Assembly: GCA_964059195.1 (NCBI GenBank)
Contig: CAXKWD010000007.1
Location: 54,473,620-54,537,619, forward strand
DNA length: 64,000 nucleotides
Reading direction: 5' to 3'
From: Ectobius pallidus
Taxonomy: Eukaryota > Arthropoda > Insecta > Blattodea > Ectobiidae
Shown here: positions 43,586-53,984 of the stretch, piece after piece
Numbering within the stretch: position 1 is the stretch's first letter
Layout: the number at the start of each line of letters is the position of its first letter
Notes under the pieces: model-generated
The model's database searches: none
Told to the model about the DNA's origin: nothing
What the model saw: only the letters and a program-made list of their open reading frames with translations
Made by a program: the position numbers and the translations under genes

Positions 43586-46500
43586 CAGCCTAGAAAAAAG
43601 ACGAACATTTCTGCGGTAAAAGCGAAAATAGGTGTGTTTGATTAAATTCGCTGTGCTAAATTGGAAAATGCATTTCGTTTTTCTCTATCACATCTGGTTA
43701 ATTGACATTTGTGAAAAATATTATTTTGACATTTTGTATAATAATATAACTGTATGCAGCTTTGATGCTAGATTTTGAAACTTTTTCCTTTGCGGTAAGT
43801 GGTGTGATAGGTGATCTTAACCAATTTTGGGTCACTGAACATGAATCCGTTGACAGTTTCTACGTAACACGTCATGTTTTCTTGCAATAGGTACTTCACA
43901 ACGAGAGATATAAGTTATTGCTAAGGCTAGCTTACAGGATAAAAATTACGATAATTTTGATAATATTTTTCGGGGAAAAATCAAATAATATTTTAAAACA
44001 GTCCAAGACGTATGTATTCCAGTATTTTTTGTGAGTGCAGGCCGAATAAATTTATTTTTGCCAAATCATCTGATGCCGTACAAATGCTCAGTGACAAAAA
44101 AATCGAAGTTTGTTTGGAGAGGGAAATATTAAATATTTGAACTTTTGGGAATTTTTACATTGGTTATAAGCTAAAATCTATAAAATATATTTTAGTTGAG
44201 CAAATGGTATTTTATTTATCTTATTACATTGATCGAACTGAACGGTTTTGAACATGTATTTTAATAAATCTAAAACCTATAAGTTTGCCAAATTTCAAGT
44301 TTCTAGCTCATCTGGAAGTGAATAAACATCAATGTTAATAAGTGGAAGCTTAGACTGTCGTAGATGTGAATGATGTCACGGCTATCCAGCAAGTTTTTCT
44401 ATACTTATGGGGCAGCTAGAAACACCAAATTTAGCACGCTTATGACTGTTGTATGTGCCCAAATTCCTACCAAATTGTATGATTCTATCTTTCATACCAT
44501 GTGTGCCAATATTACATAATGTGAGAAAAATATACAGAATTTATTTAAAATAAAAAAATCTAACTCAATCTAAGGGATAACCGATGAAGATACGTTAAAA
44601 AGTCATAAGACCAAACTTATAGATCTCTAAAAATCCGTTACTGCTTCTGCAACAGGTTTTTTTATACGACTTACCGTTTAGCTACTATAAGCCCCCAAAA
44701 ATGTCTACACAGACCTTAAAATTGCGTCCGCCATAACAGCAAACACGAAAACTAGATGCGAAACAACAAAAATAATGACATTTTTGAAATCTGGAGGCCT
44801 TATTTAGTTAAAATCGCTCATTAAATGCTTTACCGCAAAATGATGTAGGTAGTGGCGTATCCGTATCTTCCGTAGCTTTGGCCAAATCGCGTGTCGGAGT
44901 AGACTTCGCGGCGCTCGTACGCTGAAACTATCCATTTTACAAAAAAATCGTTACTACATAAATTATAGGAAATTTTCTCTAGTTTAATTTATTACATAAC
45001 TATTTTTATCGTAAGATGAGTCGGAAAGGAGATATTGTGAAAAAACTGTTTTTGGGCGCCATTTTTCCAATATGGCGGCGCGAGCGGCAAAGATACGAGG
45101 TAGCAAAGTGAAAATTCGAAAAGAGCACGTCGAAATCTATAAGATCACAAATTTTCAAAACTCCCGGAAAACTTTCCAGGTAAAACTACCAAATGACTGG
45201 ACTAATAGCAGACATTGAAGTAGCCATATTTGATAAAACTGAAGAAGAAAAGACCATTGTCAGAAGGAATTGCTCAAAAATCTTAAAAGAAGTAATGAAT
45301 GAAAAACCATCTAAACAAGAACTCCTGACCAAAAAAACCGTAAAGTCCTTAAAAGAAAAAGATGTAGTGTATTCTAAAGCCGATAAAGGGAACAAAGTAG
45401 TTATCATGGACAAAGCAGATTATGATGAAAACATGGCGAAACTCCTACAAGGTAATGACTTCTTGGAAATTAAAAAAGATCCTATTCCAAATTGTATGAA
45501 AGACTTTTACAGTACCATGAACAAAGTAAATAGAGTATTGAGCGACAAGGATAAGAAGAAACTCAGAGCTGACAATCCAACTATCCCCAGAATCTATGGA
45601 TTACCTAAGATCCATAAACCAGGCAACAAAATGAGACCGATTGTGAATTCCATAAATTCGCCGACCTATAAACTTTCCAAATGGTTAGTACAGAAATTTC
45701 AGACGTTACCCAAGTTTGAGAGCCTATGCATAAAGAACACACAGGATTTGGTTGACAAAATAAAAAACATTGTGTTAAATGATAATCTTCTCCTAGTCTC
45801 CTTTGATGTGGTGTCTTTATTTCCAAGTGTACCCATCAATAAACTAATGATGACATTAGAAACTTGGCTGAGATCCACAGGCTTAGAAAAAGAAGAAATA
45901 CAAGAACTTTTGGAACTCACTAAGATCTGTATTGGACAAAATTTCTTTTCATTTAGAGGCACATTTTACGAGCAAAAAGATGGGTTAGCAATGGGAGACC
46001 CTTTGTCTCCGTTCCTGGCGGACTTATATATGAGTTCGTTAGAAATCCAGATCACCAAAGCATTCCCTCAGATTTTCAAAACTTGGCATAGGTATGTCGA
46101 TGATATTTTCGCCATTGCAAACAGGAAACTGGCAGGAGATGCATTAAAGTTGTTGAACCTACAGGATAACTCAATAAAATTCACTGCAGAGGTTGAATCA
46201 GAAAACTTCTTACCTTTTTTAGACATCAAAATCATTAGAAACCACAACAGGATTGAGTTTGGCATTTTCAGGAAAGCAACACATGTAGACAACTACATTA
46301 AACAAGACGGACACAACCCAAGTTCACACAAACATGCGATCTTTAATAGCCTCGCTTTTAGATTAGTAAACATACCTATGAACAGTTCTGAATACAACAA
46401 TGAATACCAGCATGTCTTGGACACCGCACTAAAAAACGGCTTCAACACAGATTTAGTTAACAGGAGAATCAAAAAGTTTGAAAAACAAAAGCTAATACGA

Positions 46501-47045
46501 GAAAATTGCACTTTAAGCAACATTAAAGATCACACTTTCAAGAAGTTCACTTTTCACCCTAGACTACACTACAAATTTGAGAAGATTTTCAAAGAAGTGG
46601 ATATAAGACTGGCCCCCATCAACAGATCCAACATAAAAACACTACTAAAATCTGGACAAATGGATAAGATTCCCCCAAAGAAAAACTCGGGCATTTATGA
46701 ATTAAAATGCAAAGACTGCAACAAACTGTATATTGGAAAAACCAAGATAAATTTAAATATAAGGCATAAGGAACACTTAAGAAATATAAAGTACAAACAA
46801 ACAGAAAAGTCGGCTGTTGCACATCATTTTTGGACCACAGGACATGAATTTGAAGATGACATTAAATTAGTAAAATCTGTAGCAAAACCGATAGAACTAA
46901 CGGTATGGGAAAAAATTTTCATTCAAAGGAACAGGAATAACTTGGTTAATTTCGATATCCCAAAGGAAAACGACCTCATCACTACACTGATACGCCCAAC
47001 AGAGACATCTACCGGTCTTCCAGCAAACTCGGCAGTTGACCTCAT

Positions 47046-47090
47046 CTGATGATGCAGCTAAGAAGCTGTGAAATGCATTATGTGTAAGTC
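47046..47090 (+). ncRNA. Hammerhead-ribozyme-like motif of PLE copy 2
   Basis: CTGATGA (47046-47052), stem II GCAGCT-AAGA-AGCTGT (47054-47069), GAAA (47070-47073), then GTC at 47088-47090. It is identical to copy 1. The TGA of the box is also the polyprotein stop codon. Stem III would be very short, and I could not build a good stem I. Confidence 0.5.
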
Positions 47091-47197
47091 ATTACTTATA
47101 TAAGTGAAGTTGAGTGGAAAACAGAATTAAGTGTATATATTTGATTACTTCACTGTGAATCCCGGTTACAATTTTTATTTATTAAGAAACTAGTAAA

Positions 47198-47533
47198 CTA
47201 AAAAATAAACAAATCTCCAGGCATTGACCATATTCCAACATAATTAATTAAGGCAGGTCGCGATAGATTAAACTCAAAGATCCATAAATTCATTCTTATG
47301 ATTTAAAGAAAGGGGAATTGCCAAAGTAACGGAAAGAATTTACTATTGCACTGATCCATAAAAATGGAGATAGAACAGAATGTTTTAACTGTTGAGGAAT
47401 TTCTCTTTTATCAACATCATACAAAATTTTGTCCAACATACTTCTATCATGATTAACACCATATGCGGACGAAATCATTGGAGATTACCAATGTGGAGTT
47501 AAGTAAAATAGCTCAACCATTGATCAAATATTT
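47198..47533 (+). pseudogene. RTE-A retrotransposon, segment 5: RT N-terminal part
   Basis: After the PLE the sequence reads NKSPGIDHIPT-like, LIKAGRDRLNSKIHKFILMI, decayed ELPK-W-E, GISLLSTSYKILSNILLS, LTPYADEIIGDYQCG and STIDQIF, i.e. RT motifs 0-2 of this RTE family, with several stops. It is interrupted at 47534 by a hAT element. Confidence 0.8.
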
Positions 47534-49526
47534 CAGGGTGTCCACCAAGTAACGCTGAAGAAATTCCTGATATTTTCCCTGATTTTCACTGATCACTTCA
47601 GAAATTCCCGACCAAAATATGATTATGAAGCACTTTCTAATAATGGTGTAAGAAAAATTATAGTATTATACATACTTTAAATAAGAAAAACTTTTAGTAA
47701 AAAAAGTAATTGCAAACAATAATTACTTATGCTAAAACAGATACAAAAGTAAGGAACAGTAAAATAAATTAAAATATACCTTCATATAGGCCTATTATTG
47801 TCTAGAAGTCTTTTTGACCCCACTTATCTTTTCTTCAGCAACTTAATATGTTCATCTAGAGCAGCTGCAGCTTTTTCGGACTCTAAGAGTAGTTTTCTTT
47901 TCTTCTCTTCTAGTTCTCTGGCCAGAAAATTTGTTTTCCTTTTTTCTGCTATTGCTTGTCTTCTTCTGTACGTTTCAACTTATTACTTTGAAGTGCTTCT
48001 TTGTATCTTGCATTGGCATTTCTCATAGAAAGAATTATGCCTTTACTGATGGAAAGATGCTCTGAACCTCCTTCTTGAGCAACGGCATCATATACCAGGC
48101 GCTGAGCAACTATGGATTCTTCTTTCAGATTTTCCACCAAAATGTCACTGTTCACAGAGAAGCCACGTTCCACTGAAGCATTTCCATGTGAAATTGGAAG
48201 TAATAAACAAACTACCGTACTTTCCTTAAACTAAGAGTGTCATAACTATCAAGAGTTTTCATCCAAAATTTTCCCAACCTTGTGTTTTTAGAGTAAGATT
48301 TGAACTCAACTGCTGCAGTTCCTTCGAAATAAGATCCCTAGAGGCCTACTCATGATCTGCATTCTGAGCAATAGAGGGAGTAATCAAACTCGACTGAATC
48401 AAAATATCCAATATCCAGCCTCTTCTGGAGTGAAGACGATTTTGTCTGAACTCATAAAAGACAAACCCTGAGTTAAGGGGTACTTCAAAGGTGACTTCTC
48501 CATCAGCTTGTCGACAACACATTTCAGATAGTCTCTGCACTCCCTTCGAAACATCAACACGTCTAAATCCTTAAGTTCATGACACTTTCTTAATGCACAC
48601 CTTAAGGTCAACATCTTGGGCTTTAAAAATTTTCAATTTTGTTGAGGTCGATGTCTTGAAAACAAGTCTTTTTTAGAACGTCGTCTTTCACAACTCTTAC
48701 TTTATGGCAAAATTTTCAATTGGTTATAAAACCTGTTAAACTGAAAAGCGGAAGATCTTCTTTTCAGAGAATGTAGGGTAGTACTGTTTGGTACTGGTCA
48801 ACAGTAAAAAAAAAAAATCAGAATTTTTGGGATTGGTTTTTTTTTTTTGTAATGTATTTGTCACAAAAAAGTTCAGAAGGCTAAAACAAAACACCCTGTA
48901 CATGCATTTCCAAACTTAGGATATCATTTGAAGCAGAACATTATTATTTTTCAAATAAAAAAGAAACAACAAAATATCATGAACCATTTCAGAAATAGAG
49001 CACTTGAAAGTTTTTCCGAAAATCACACTCGAGAAATGGCATCTGAGACGCCATCTTTGGTGGCCTGTATTTCGGCCCAGGAATTTTTTAGGCAAAACAA
49101 AGAAAATTGGTTTCTTACTTTGTCCCGAATTTTAACATGTATTAAATTCATTAACATCTGAGACTAAGAAGGTAAGCCCCTGCCTGAATTGACATGGATT
49201 AAGCCATGCCTCTGTACAATTTTCAGGAGGTCACCATGTAGGAAAGGGGCCATTGGAGTGCCAGCTTGAAACTCTTTTAGAAATGGTAGTAAATCTTCTG
49301 CTAAAGATAAGAAGAAAGTAATTTTTGGCAGGAGAAGTTTATCTTCAAGAGCAACTGAGATTTTTTGGAAGCTGGCAGAAGATAAAATTGTATTCATTTT
49401 CATCTGTTTTATGTGGGCCACAAATTTTTCGGATTTTCCTGGATATTTTAACAAATTCATTGACTTTACCCGGATTTCCCCGACCATACGAAATTCCTGG
49501 CCTTTTCCCGACCAGTGGAGACCCTG
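47534..49526 (-). mobile_element. hAT element with 5-bp TSD, inserted in RTE-A
   Basis: The termini are CAGGGTGTCCACCAAGTAA at 47534 and TCGGGAAAAG-like to CCAGTGGAGACCCTG ending at 49526. The flanking repeat TATTT (47529-47533, 49527-49531) is 5 bp; the RTE frame (DQIF|CILQILE) confirms the target. CAGGG/CCCTG ends fit hAT, though 8 bp is the usual TSD. 5-bp hAT groups exist, as I recall. The interior (1993 bp) has minus-strand hAT transposase pieces. Confidence 0.75.
47949..49487 (-). pseudogene. hAT transposase remnants
   Basis: Three minus-strand frames, 5' to 3': 49164-49487 (VAHIKQMKMNTILSS, then LAEDLLPFLKEFQAGTPMAP, FLHGDLLKIVQ); 48399-48614 (ALRKCHELKDLDVLMFRREC, DYLKCVVDKLMEKSPLKYPL); 47949-48173 (MERGFSVNSDILVENLKEES, IVAQRLVYDAV, ARYKEALQ). 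The last is the C-terminal 'ERGFS-N---L' block of hAT dimerisation regions. The segments are separated by deletions and stops; 48615-49160 is non-coding. Not functional. Confidence 0.65.
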
Positions 49527-50298
49527 TATTTTGTATTCTCCAAATCTTGGAGAACAGGTGGGAATGTAATAAGTCTGTTCACCAGCTAAACATAGATTTT
49601 AAATAAGCATACGATTCAGTTAAGCAAGACAAATTGTACAATATCCTCATTGGGTTTGGGATACCACAGAAGTTAGTTAGATTGATCCAAATGTGTCTAA
49701 ATGAAACCTATAGCAGAGTCAATTTGGGGAAATTTATATCGGATAGGTTTGCCATTAAAAGTGGCTTGAAGCAACGAGATGCACTATCGCCTTTACTTTT
49801 TAATTTTGCTTTGGAATATGCCATTAGGAAAGTTCAGGATAACAATGCAAGCCTGGAATTAAATGGTAGTAACCTGATTTTAGTTTATGAAGATGACGTT
49901 TTTTCTGTTGGGCAATGACATAAACACAATCGAGAGAAATGCAGAAAGTCTTTTCAATGCTTGCAGGAATGTTAGATTAGAAACTAATACAGAAAAAACT
50001 AAGCATATGGTCATGAAACGTCAAAATAATGAGCTACAAAATATTAGGATAGCCAGTAAATCGTTCGAACTAGTGGAGAAATACAAATATCTGGGAGCAA
50101 TAATTACAGATACAAATAATATTGAGACCGAAGTTAAGTGTAGAATCAAATCAAGAAATACCTCAGAAACTCTTATCTTCTAGTCTTTTGTCTAAAAATC
50201 TAAAAATAAAAACTTACATGACAATTATCCTGCCAGTGGTATTATATGGATGAGAGACATGGTCGCTTACTCTTCAGGAAGAACATAATCTGCGAGTG
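49527..50298 (+). pseudogene. RTE-A retrotransposon, segment 6: RT catalytic part
   Basis: Reads FCILQILENRWECNKSVHQL, decayed motif A (NIDFK*AYDSVKQ), IGFGIPQKLVRLIQMCLNET, YSRVNLGKF, SGLKQRDALSPLLFNFALEY (motif B), LVYEDDVFSVG (motif C, YEDD instead of YADD), then in the next frame NTEKTKHMVMKRQNNELQ, VEKYKYLGAIITDTNNIETE and, after a stop, ILPVVLYG*ETWSLTLQEEH. It breaks at about 50298 where PLE-3 begins. The 3' end of RTE-A is not seen. Confidence 0.8.
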
Positions 50299-50803
50299 TT
50301 CCTACGAGCAGAAAGAGCGGCTGGCAATGGGAAACCCACTCTCTCCATTCTTAGCTGATTTATACATGAGCTTTATGGAAATACACATCACAGAAAGTTT
50401 TCCACAGATCTTCAGAGCTTGGCATAGATACGTGGACGACATAGTCGCCATACTGAATAAGAAATTGATGGATGATGCATTCAAACTACTAAGCCTCCAG
50501 GACTGTTCAGTAAAATTTACAGCAGAAGTTGAATCAAATAATATGTTACCCTTTTTAGATATCAAGATTATTAGAAATGGCAGGAAATTAGAATTTGGAA
50601 TTTACAGAAAAGATACTCACACAGACAATTATATCAAGCAGAATGGTTATAATCCAACACCTCATAGCAGTAATAAACAGTCTTACCTATAGATTGGAGA
50701 ACTTACCGATGCACAGCAAATAATATAAATTGGAATACCAGCATATCTTAGAGACAGCAAAAATTAATGGATTCACTGAAAATATGGTGAACAAGAAAAT
50801 AAA
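50299..50803 (+). pseudogene. Penelope-like element RT fragment (PLE-3)
   Basis: The frame to 50692 gives YEQKERLAMGNPLSPFLADL, YMSFMEIHITESFPQIFRAW, HRYVDDIVAILNKKL and NNMLPFLDIKIIRNGRKLEF. It is the same domain as the copies at 39.7-47 kb but clearly diverged, and starts at motif B. A decayed continuation (EYQHILETAKINGFTENMVN-like) runs to about 50803. Both ends are truncated. Confidence 0.8.
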
Positions 50804-50879
50804 ATAAAAATTGAGAACCTCACAGCCTCTCCAACTATCTCCTTACAATAACTTCTTTATACCTGCACAAGTATTAGGA
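50775..50879 (+). repeat. 105-bp inverted repeat, left arm
   Basis: Starting CACTGAAAATATGGTGAACA and ending TTTATACCTGCACAAGTATT, this arm is the reverse complement of 53876-53981. It joins the end of PLE-3 to the start of a Jockey-clade frame (LRTSQPLQLSPYNNFFIPAQ). Confidence 0.85.
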
Positions 50880-52290
50880 GAATCAATTCAGCCATTAAGA
50901 AAGTAGAGTTTATTAATGATAGGCTTTCTTATGTTATGTGGTGTGACATCATAGTTGTGACTATCCATGCACCAACAGAGGATAAAGACGATGATGACAA
51001 GGATAGTTTCTATGAGGAAATAAAACAAACATTCGACCAGTTTCCAACTTGTCATATGAAATTTTTTTAGTAGATTTCAATGCGAAAGTAGAAAGGGAGG
51101 ATGTTTTCAAGCCCACAATTGGGAATGAAAGACTCCACTTGCAGAGCAACAACAGTGGGGTTAGATCAGTGAATTTTGCCACTGGTAAAAATTTAATCAT
51201 AAAGAGTACAAAACTCTAACTTTGTGATATTCATAAATACACATGGACCTCGCCAGAAGGAATGACTCATAATCAAATCGACCATGTGCTATTAGATGCA
51301 AGGAGGCAATCTAGTACAGTTGATGTTCGAACTTTTAGGGGTGCTGACTGTGATTTGGATCATTATCTGGTAGTTGCGGTTATTTGGAAGAAACTTTCAT
51401 TAAACATAGGAACTAGGAAAAATTTCTATATAGAGAGATTCAATCTGAAAAGGCCCCTTATGAAAAATGATAAAATTATGAATGCTTACAAAGTCGAGAT
51501 TTTAAATAGATTTGTAGTGCTAGAAAACACTGCTGAACAAGAAGCTAGGGATGGTATGAATATCGATAAAATCTGGGAAAGCATTAAAGACAGTATTAAA
51601 GTATCTGCAAAAGAAAAATTAGGTTCACTTGAACTGAAACCAAATAAACCGTGGTTCGATGATAAGTGCATGAAATTAGTAAATGCAAGAAAGCAGGCGA
51701 TACTAGAATGGTTGCAGAATCCGAATGAAACTACTGTTGGAAATCTCAATAATGATAATTGAGAAACCTCTAGAACCATTAGAACAAAGAAATGAAACTA
51801 AAAAAAAAAACACAAATCTCCAGGTGTTTACCAAATTCCAGCAGAATAATTAAAGCGGGTGGGGTTAAAATAAATTCAGAGATTCATAAACTCATTCTTA
51901 TGATTTGGAGAAATGAAGAATTGTCAAAGGAATGGAAAGAATGTATTATTATTTTGATCCTTAAAAGAGAGATGGTGCTGAATGTAATAACTATTGAGGA
52001 ATTTCTCTCTTATCAACATCATACAAAAATTTTGTCTAATATACTTCTGTCAAGATTAACCCCATATGCCAACGAAATCATTGATCAATGAATTTAGATT
52101 AAATAGGTCAACCAATGATCAAATATTTTTTATTCACCAGATATTGGAGAAAAGGTGGGAAAATATTAAGTCTGTTCACCAGCTATACATAGATTTAAAA
52201 AAAAAGCATATGATTCAGTTAGGTGAGGCAAATTATACAATATCCTCATTGTGTTTGGGATGCCAAGGAACTTAGTTAGGCTGATCAAAA
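50880..52290 (+). pseudogene. RTE-C retrotransposon: endonuclease, linker and RT N-terminal part
   Basis: Same family as RTE-A: INSAIKKVEFINDRLSYVM-like, VTIHAPTEDKDDDDKDSFYE, decayed DFNAKVEREDVFKPTIGNE, then the 166-aa frame 51262-51762 (MTHNQIDHVLLDARRQSSTV, RTFRGADCDLDHYLVVAVIW, LELKPNKPWFDDKCMKLVNA). 51792-52275 carries the RT start (INSEIHKLILMIWRNEELSK, EWKECIIILILK, STNDQIFFIHQILEKRWENI). It ends at about 52290 with FGMPRNLVRLIKM. Its 5' part (first strand of the endonuclease and leader) is found inverted at 53985-54460. Confidence 0.8.
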
Positions 52291-52299
52291 TGTGAGTAA

Positions 52300-52510
52300 A
52301 TTAATTGGAAAACATTGTGAAGTGTCAACTCTAACTTAATAAACTTTAAAACATTCAACTCATGTATTAATGTAAGTAAATACTCACTAAATCAGGACGC
52401 ATGTTTCAATGGCCTTGCCATCATCCTCAACTAGTTCCACTGAACACTTGAACACTGTTTGATCTTTGGAATTTGTTATGGTAGTTGTTATGGTAGTTCT
52501 TTTATAAGTT
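52300..52510 (-). repeat. Probable PLE terminal region with hammerhead-like motif (52396-52427)
   Basis: On the minus strand: AGGATGA, a hairpin TGGC-AAG-GCCA, TTGAAAC, ATGC, GTC (52427 down to 52396). The GAAAC-ATGC-GTC part is a very short stem III as described for PLE hammerheads. The first box has AGGATGA in place of CTGATGA, so it is probably inactive. The surrounding 200 bp shows no coding sequence. Confidence 0.45.
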
Positions 52511-53950
52511 TTTTTTAATTTATTTATTTTATTATTTTATTTTGTAGTTTTATTGTATATAATACATTACAGTTTTGCTAACTACAGCAGAAATAAAATA
52601 ACTTGGCACTTGTTTCCGGGGTTCTGCCCAGCGCCAGTCCTGGTTGTATTACAGATTTAGTTAACGTTGATTCTCATAATCTAAGATCAGAGTGTCTTTT
52701 CCTCTTTAGTCTTCTGAGTTGTGGGTCTGGTGGATAGTTTGTGGGAATGTCCTGGATCAGTGGGTTGATGTGGTTGTTGAATGATCTGGCTAGTCTTATG
52801 TAAGCTTTGCTGAGTAGCCTACTGTTGTTACATCTGGAATGTTTAGATCAGAGTGTGGTTGAGTTTCTGACATACCATGGAGCATTGGTTATTAATCGAA
52901 GGCACCTGTTTTGAATAGTCTGAATTCTTTGTATTTGTGAAGATGATGCTGAACCCCAAATTGGACAACTATACATTAAGATAGGCCTGATGAGCGATGT
53001 ATATATTATTTTCTTGTATTGAAGGGAAAGTGAGGATTTAGAAGATATGATGTGTTCCAACGCATGGAGACAATGGCGAATTTTCTTAATTAAGTAGGAA
53101 AAATGGTCTTTCCACGTCAGACGTTGATCGAGAATAAGGCCAGGATATCTGACTGACTTAGACTCAAGAACCTGTTCGCCTTGAAGTATGATTGGTTGTT
53201 GTAGTACATCATACTTGTATGTGAATTTCACGACGTTTCATTTTTTTGGGTTCATCACAACTCTCCAGTGTTTGCACCACAAGTCTATTCCGTCACAAAA
53301 TTCTTATGAGTTTGTCAGAAACTGGAAAGTCTGCAGTGTAGTGATATAAAGTATGCTGCCTTGAGGTACTCCAAATCAAATTGTTAATGCTTTTGATTGA
53401 GCTGATTTATATTTTACAGAAAATGTTCTGCTATATATTTTTTTGAAAGCTTTTTCAGTATCCAGAAATAGTCCTAGACAAACTGATTTTTCCTAGTAAG
53501 TGTCCAATATAGCATCTACAATGTGGTGGAGCTGCTTTGGACATGAATGTTGTGTTCTGAAACCAAACTGTGTAGTGGGTAAAACGTGTTTTAATTCTTC
53601 CAGTAATTGTGGTAAGAGTAAATGTTAAAAAAATTTGGAGAAGAGTGGTAAAAGTCTTATACGACAAAAACTCTTTGGATCACTTTTGACTTTCTGTGGT
53701 TTTGGGATCATAGTGTGCTTCCATTTAGAAGGAAAATAAGTTAAGCGAAGAATAACGTTGTATATTTGTGTTATAAATACCGGTACTAATGCTTTTCGAG
53801 GGAGAGCTTCCAGTAGAGGCTGAACAATCAAATCTTGGCTAGGAGCTTTATTCTTGGGTGATCTAGTTATGACATTCCATACTTGTGCAGGTATAAAGAA
53901 GTTATTGTAAGGAGATAGTTGGAGAGGCTGTGAGGTTCTCAATTTTTATT
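52511..53950 (-). pseudogene. Jockey-clade LINE, 5'-truncated (RT domain to 3' end)
   Basis: The minus-strand frame 53625-53942 reads QVWNVITRSPKNKAPSQDLI, VQPLLEALPRKALVPVFITQ, IYNVILRLTYFPSKWKHTMI: RT N-terminal blocks of Jockey LINEs. 53455-53667 and the gap to 53232 hold decayed motif A-C regions (HTTVW-FQ, DLWCKHWRVVMNPKK). 52848-53231 gives VRYPGLILDQRLTWKDHFSY, TSLIRPILMYSCPIWGSASS, QIQRIQTIQNRCLRLITNAP, the typical C-terminus. It ends in an AATAAA-rich tail at 52511-52545. Confidence 0.8.
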
Positions 53951-53981
53951 TTATTTTCTTGTTCACCATATTTTCAGTGAT
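53876..53981 (-). repeat. 105-bp inverted repeat, right arm
   Basis: Reverse complement of 50775-50879. It spans the start of the minus-strand Jockey fragment and the short PLE-derived piece GAACAAGAAAATAAAATAAA, then abuts the inverted 5' part of RTE-C. Confidence 0.85.
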
Positions 53982-53984
53982 GGT

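Larger units (their letters stand above)
42505..45204 (+). mobile_element. TIR element with TAGTCC ends (copy C), inside PLE copy 2
   Basis: It starts TAGTCCAGTCATTTGG and ends CCAAATGACTGGACTA. The 3-bp TSD ATA (42502-42504, 45205-45207) is proven by PLE copy 1, which has the empty site. TIRs are about 355 bp (42505-42862 against 44853-45204), including the mirrored GGCGGCGCGAGCGGCAAAG-type block. The interior keeps pieces of the same nuclease gene as copy B. The 43.8-44.85 kb part is AT-rich with no recognisable gene, except a CCAAATTTCAAGTTTCTAGC block at about 44288 shared with the units at 36.6-37.2 kb. Confidence 0.9.
42295..47049 (+). pseudogene. Penelope-like element polyprotein copy 2, interrupted by a TIR element
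   Basis: 42295-42504 encodes MQQKRRNLNQKFEKL to HNIQDYI. The frame is broken at 42505 by a 2700-bp TIR element and resumes at 45205-45210 (ADIEVAIFDK) to a TGA at 47047-47049. With the insertion excluded, the frame matches copy 1 almost residue for residue, with YVDD at about 46090 and GIYELKCKDC at about 46690. It reads SAVDLI at the end, giving the true C-terminus. Differences include KTKINLN for KTKRNLN. Its N-terminal 130 codons are missing because of 5' truncation. Apart from that and the insertion I see no stop. Confidence 0.9.
39583..47184. mobile_element. Composite Penelope-like insertion: two inverted copies, one 13-bp TSD
   Basis: A minus-strand PLE copy (39583 to about 42290) and a plus-strand copy (about 42291-47184) are joined head to head, and the pair is flanked by AGAAACTAGTAAA at 39570-39582 and 47185-47197. 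The RTE-A frame is continuous across one TSD copy, so the pair appears to have entered as a unit. The minus copy has terminal repeats on both sides of its ORF (39583-39660 and about 42165-42290), the pseudo-LTR arrangement of PLEs. The plus copy lacks its N-terminal part. The two coding regions are nearly identical, implying a recent insertion. A TAGTCC element interrupts the plus copy. Confidence 0.85.
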
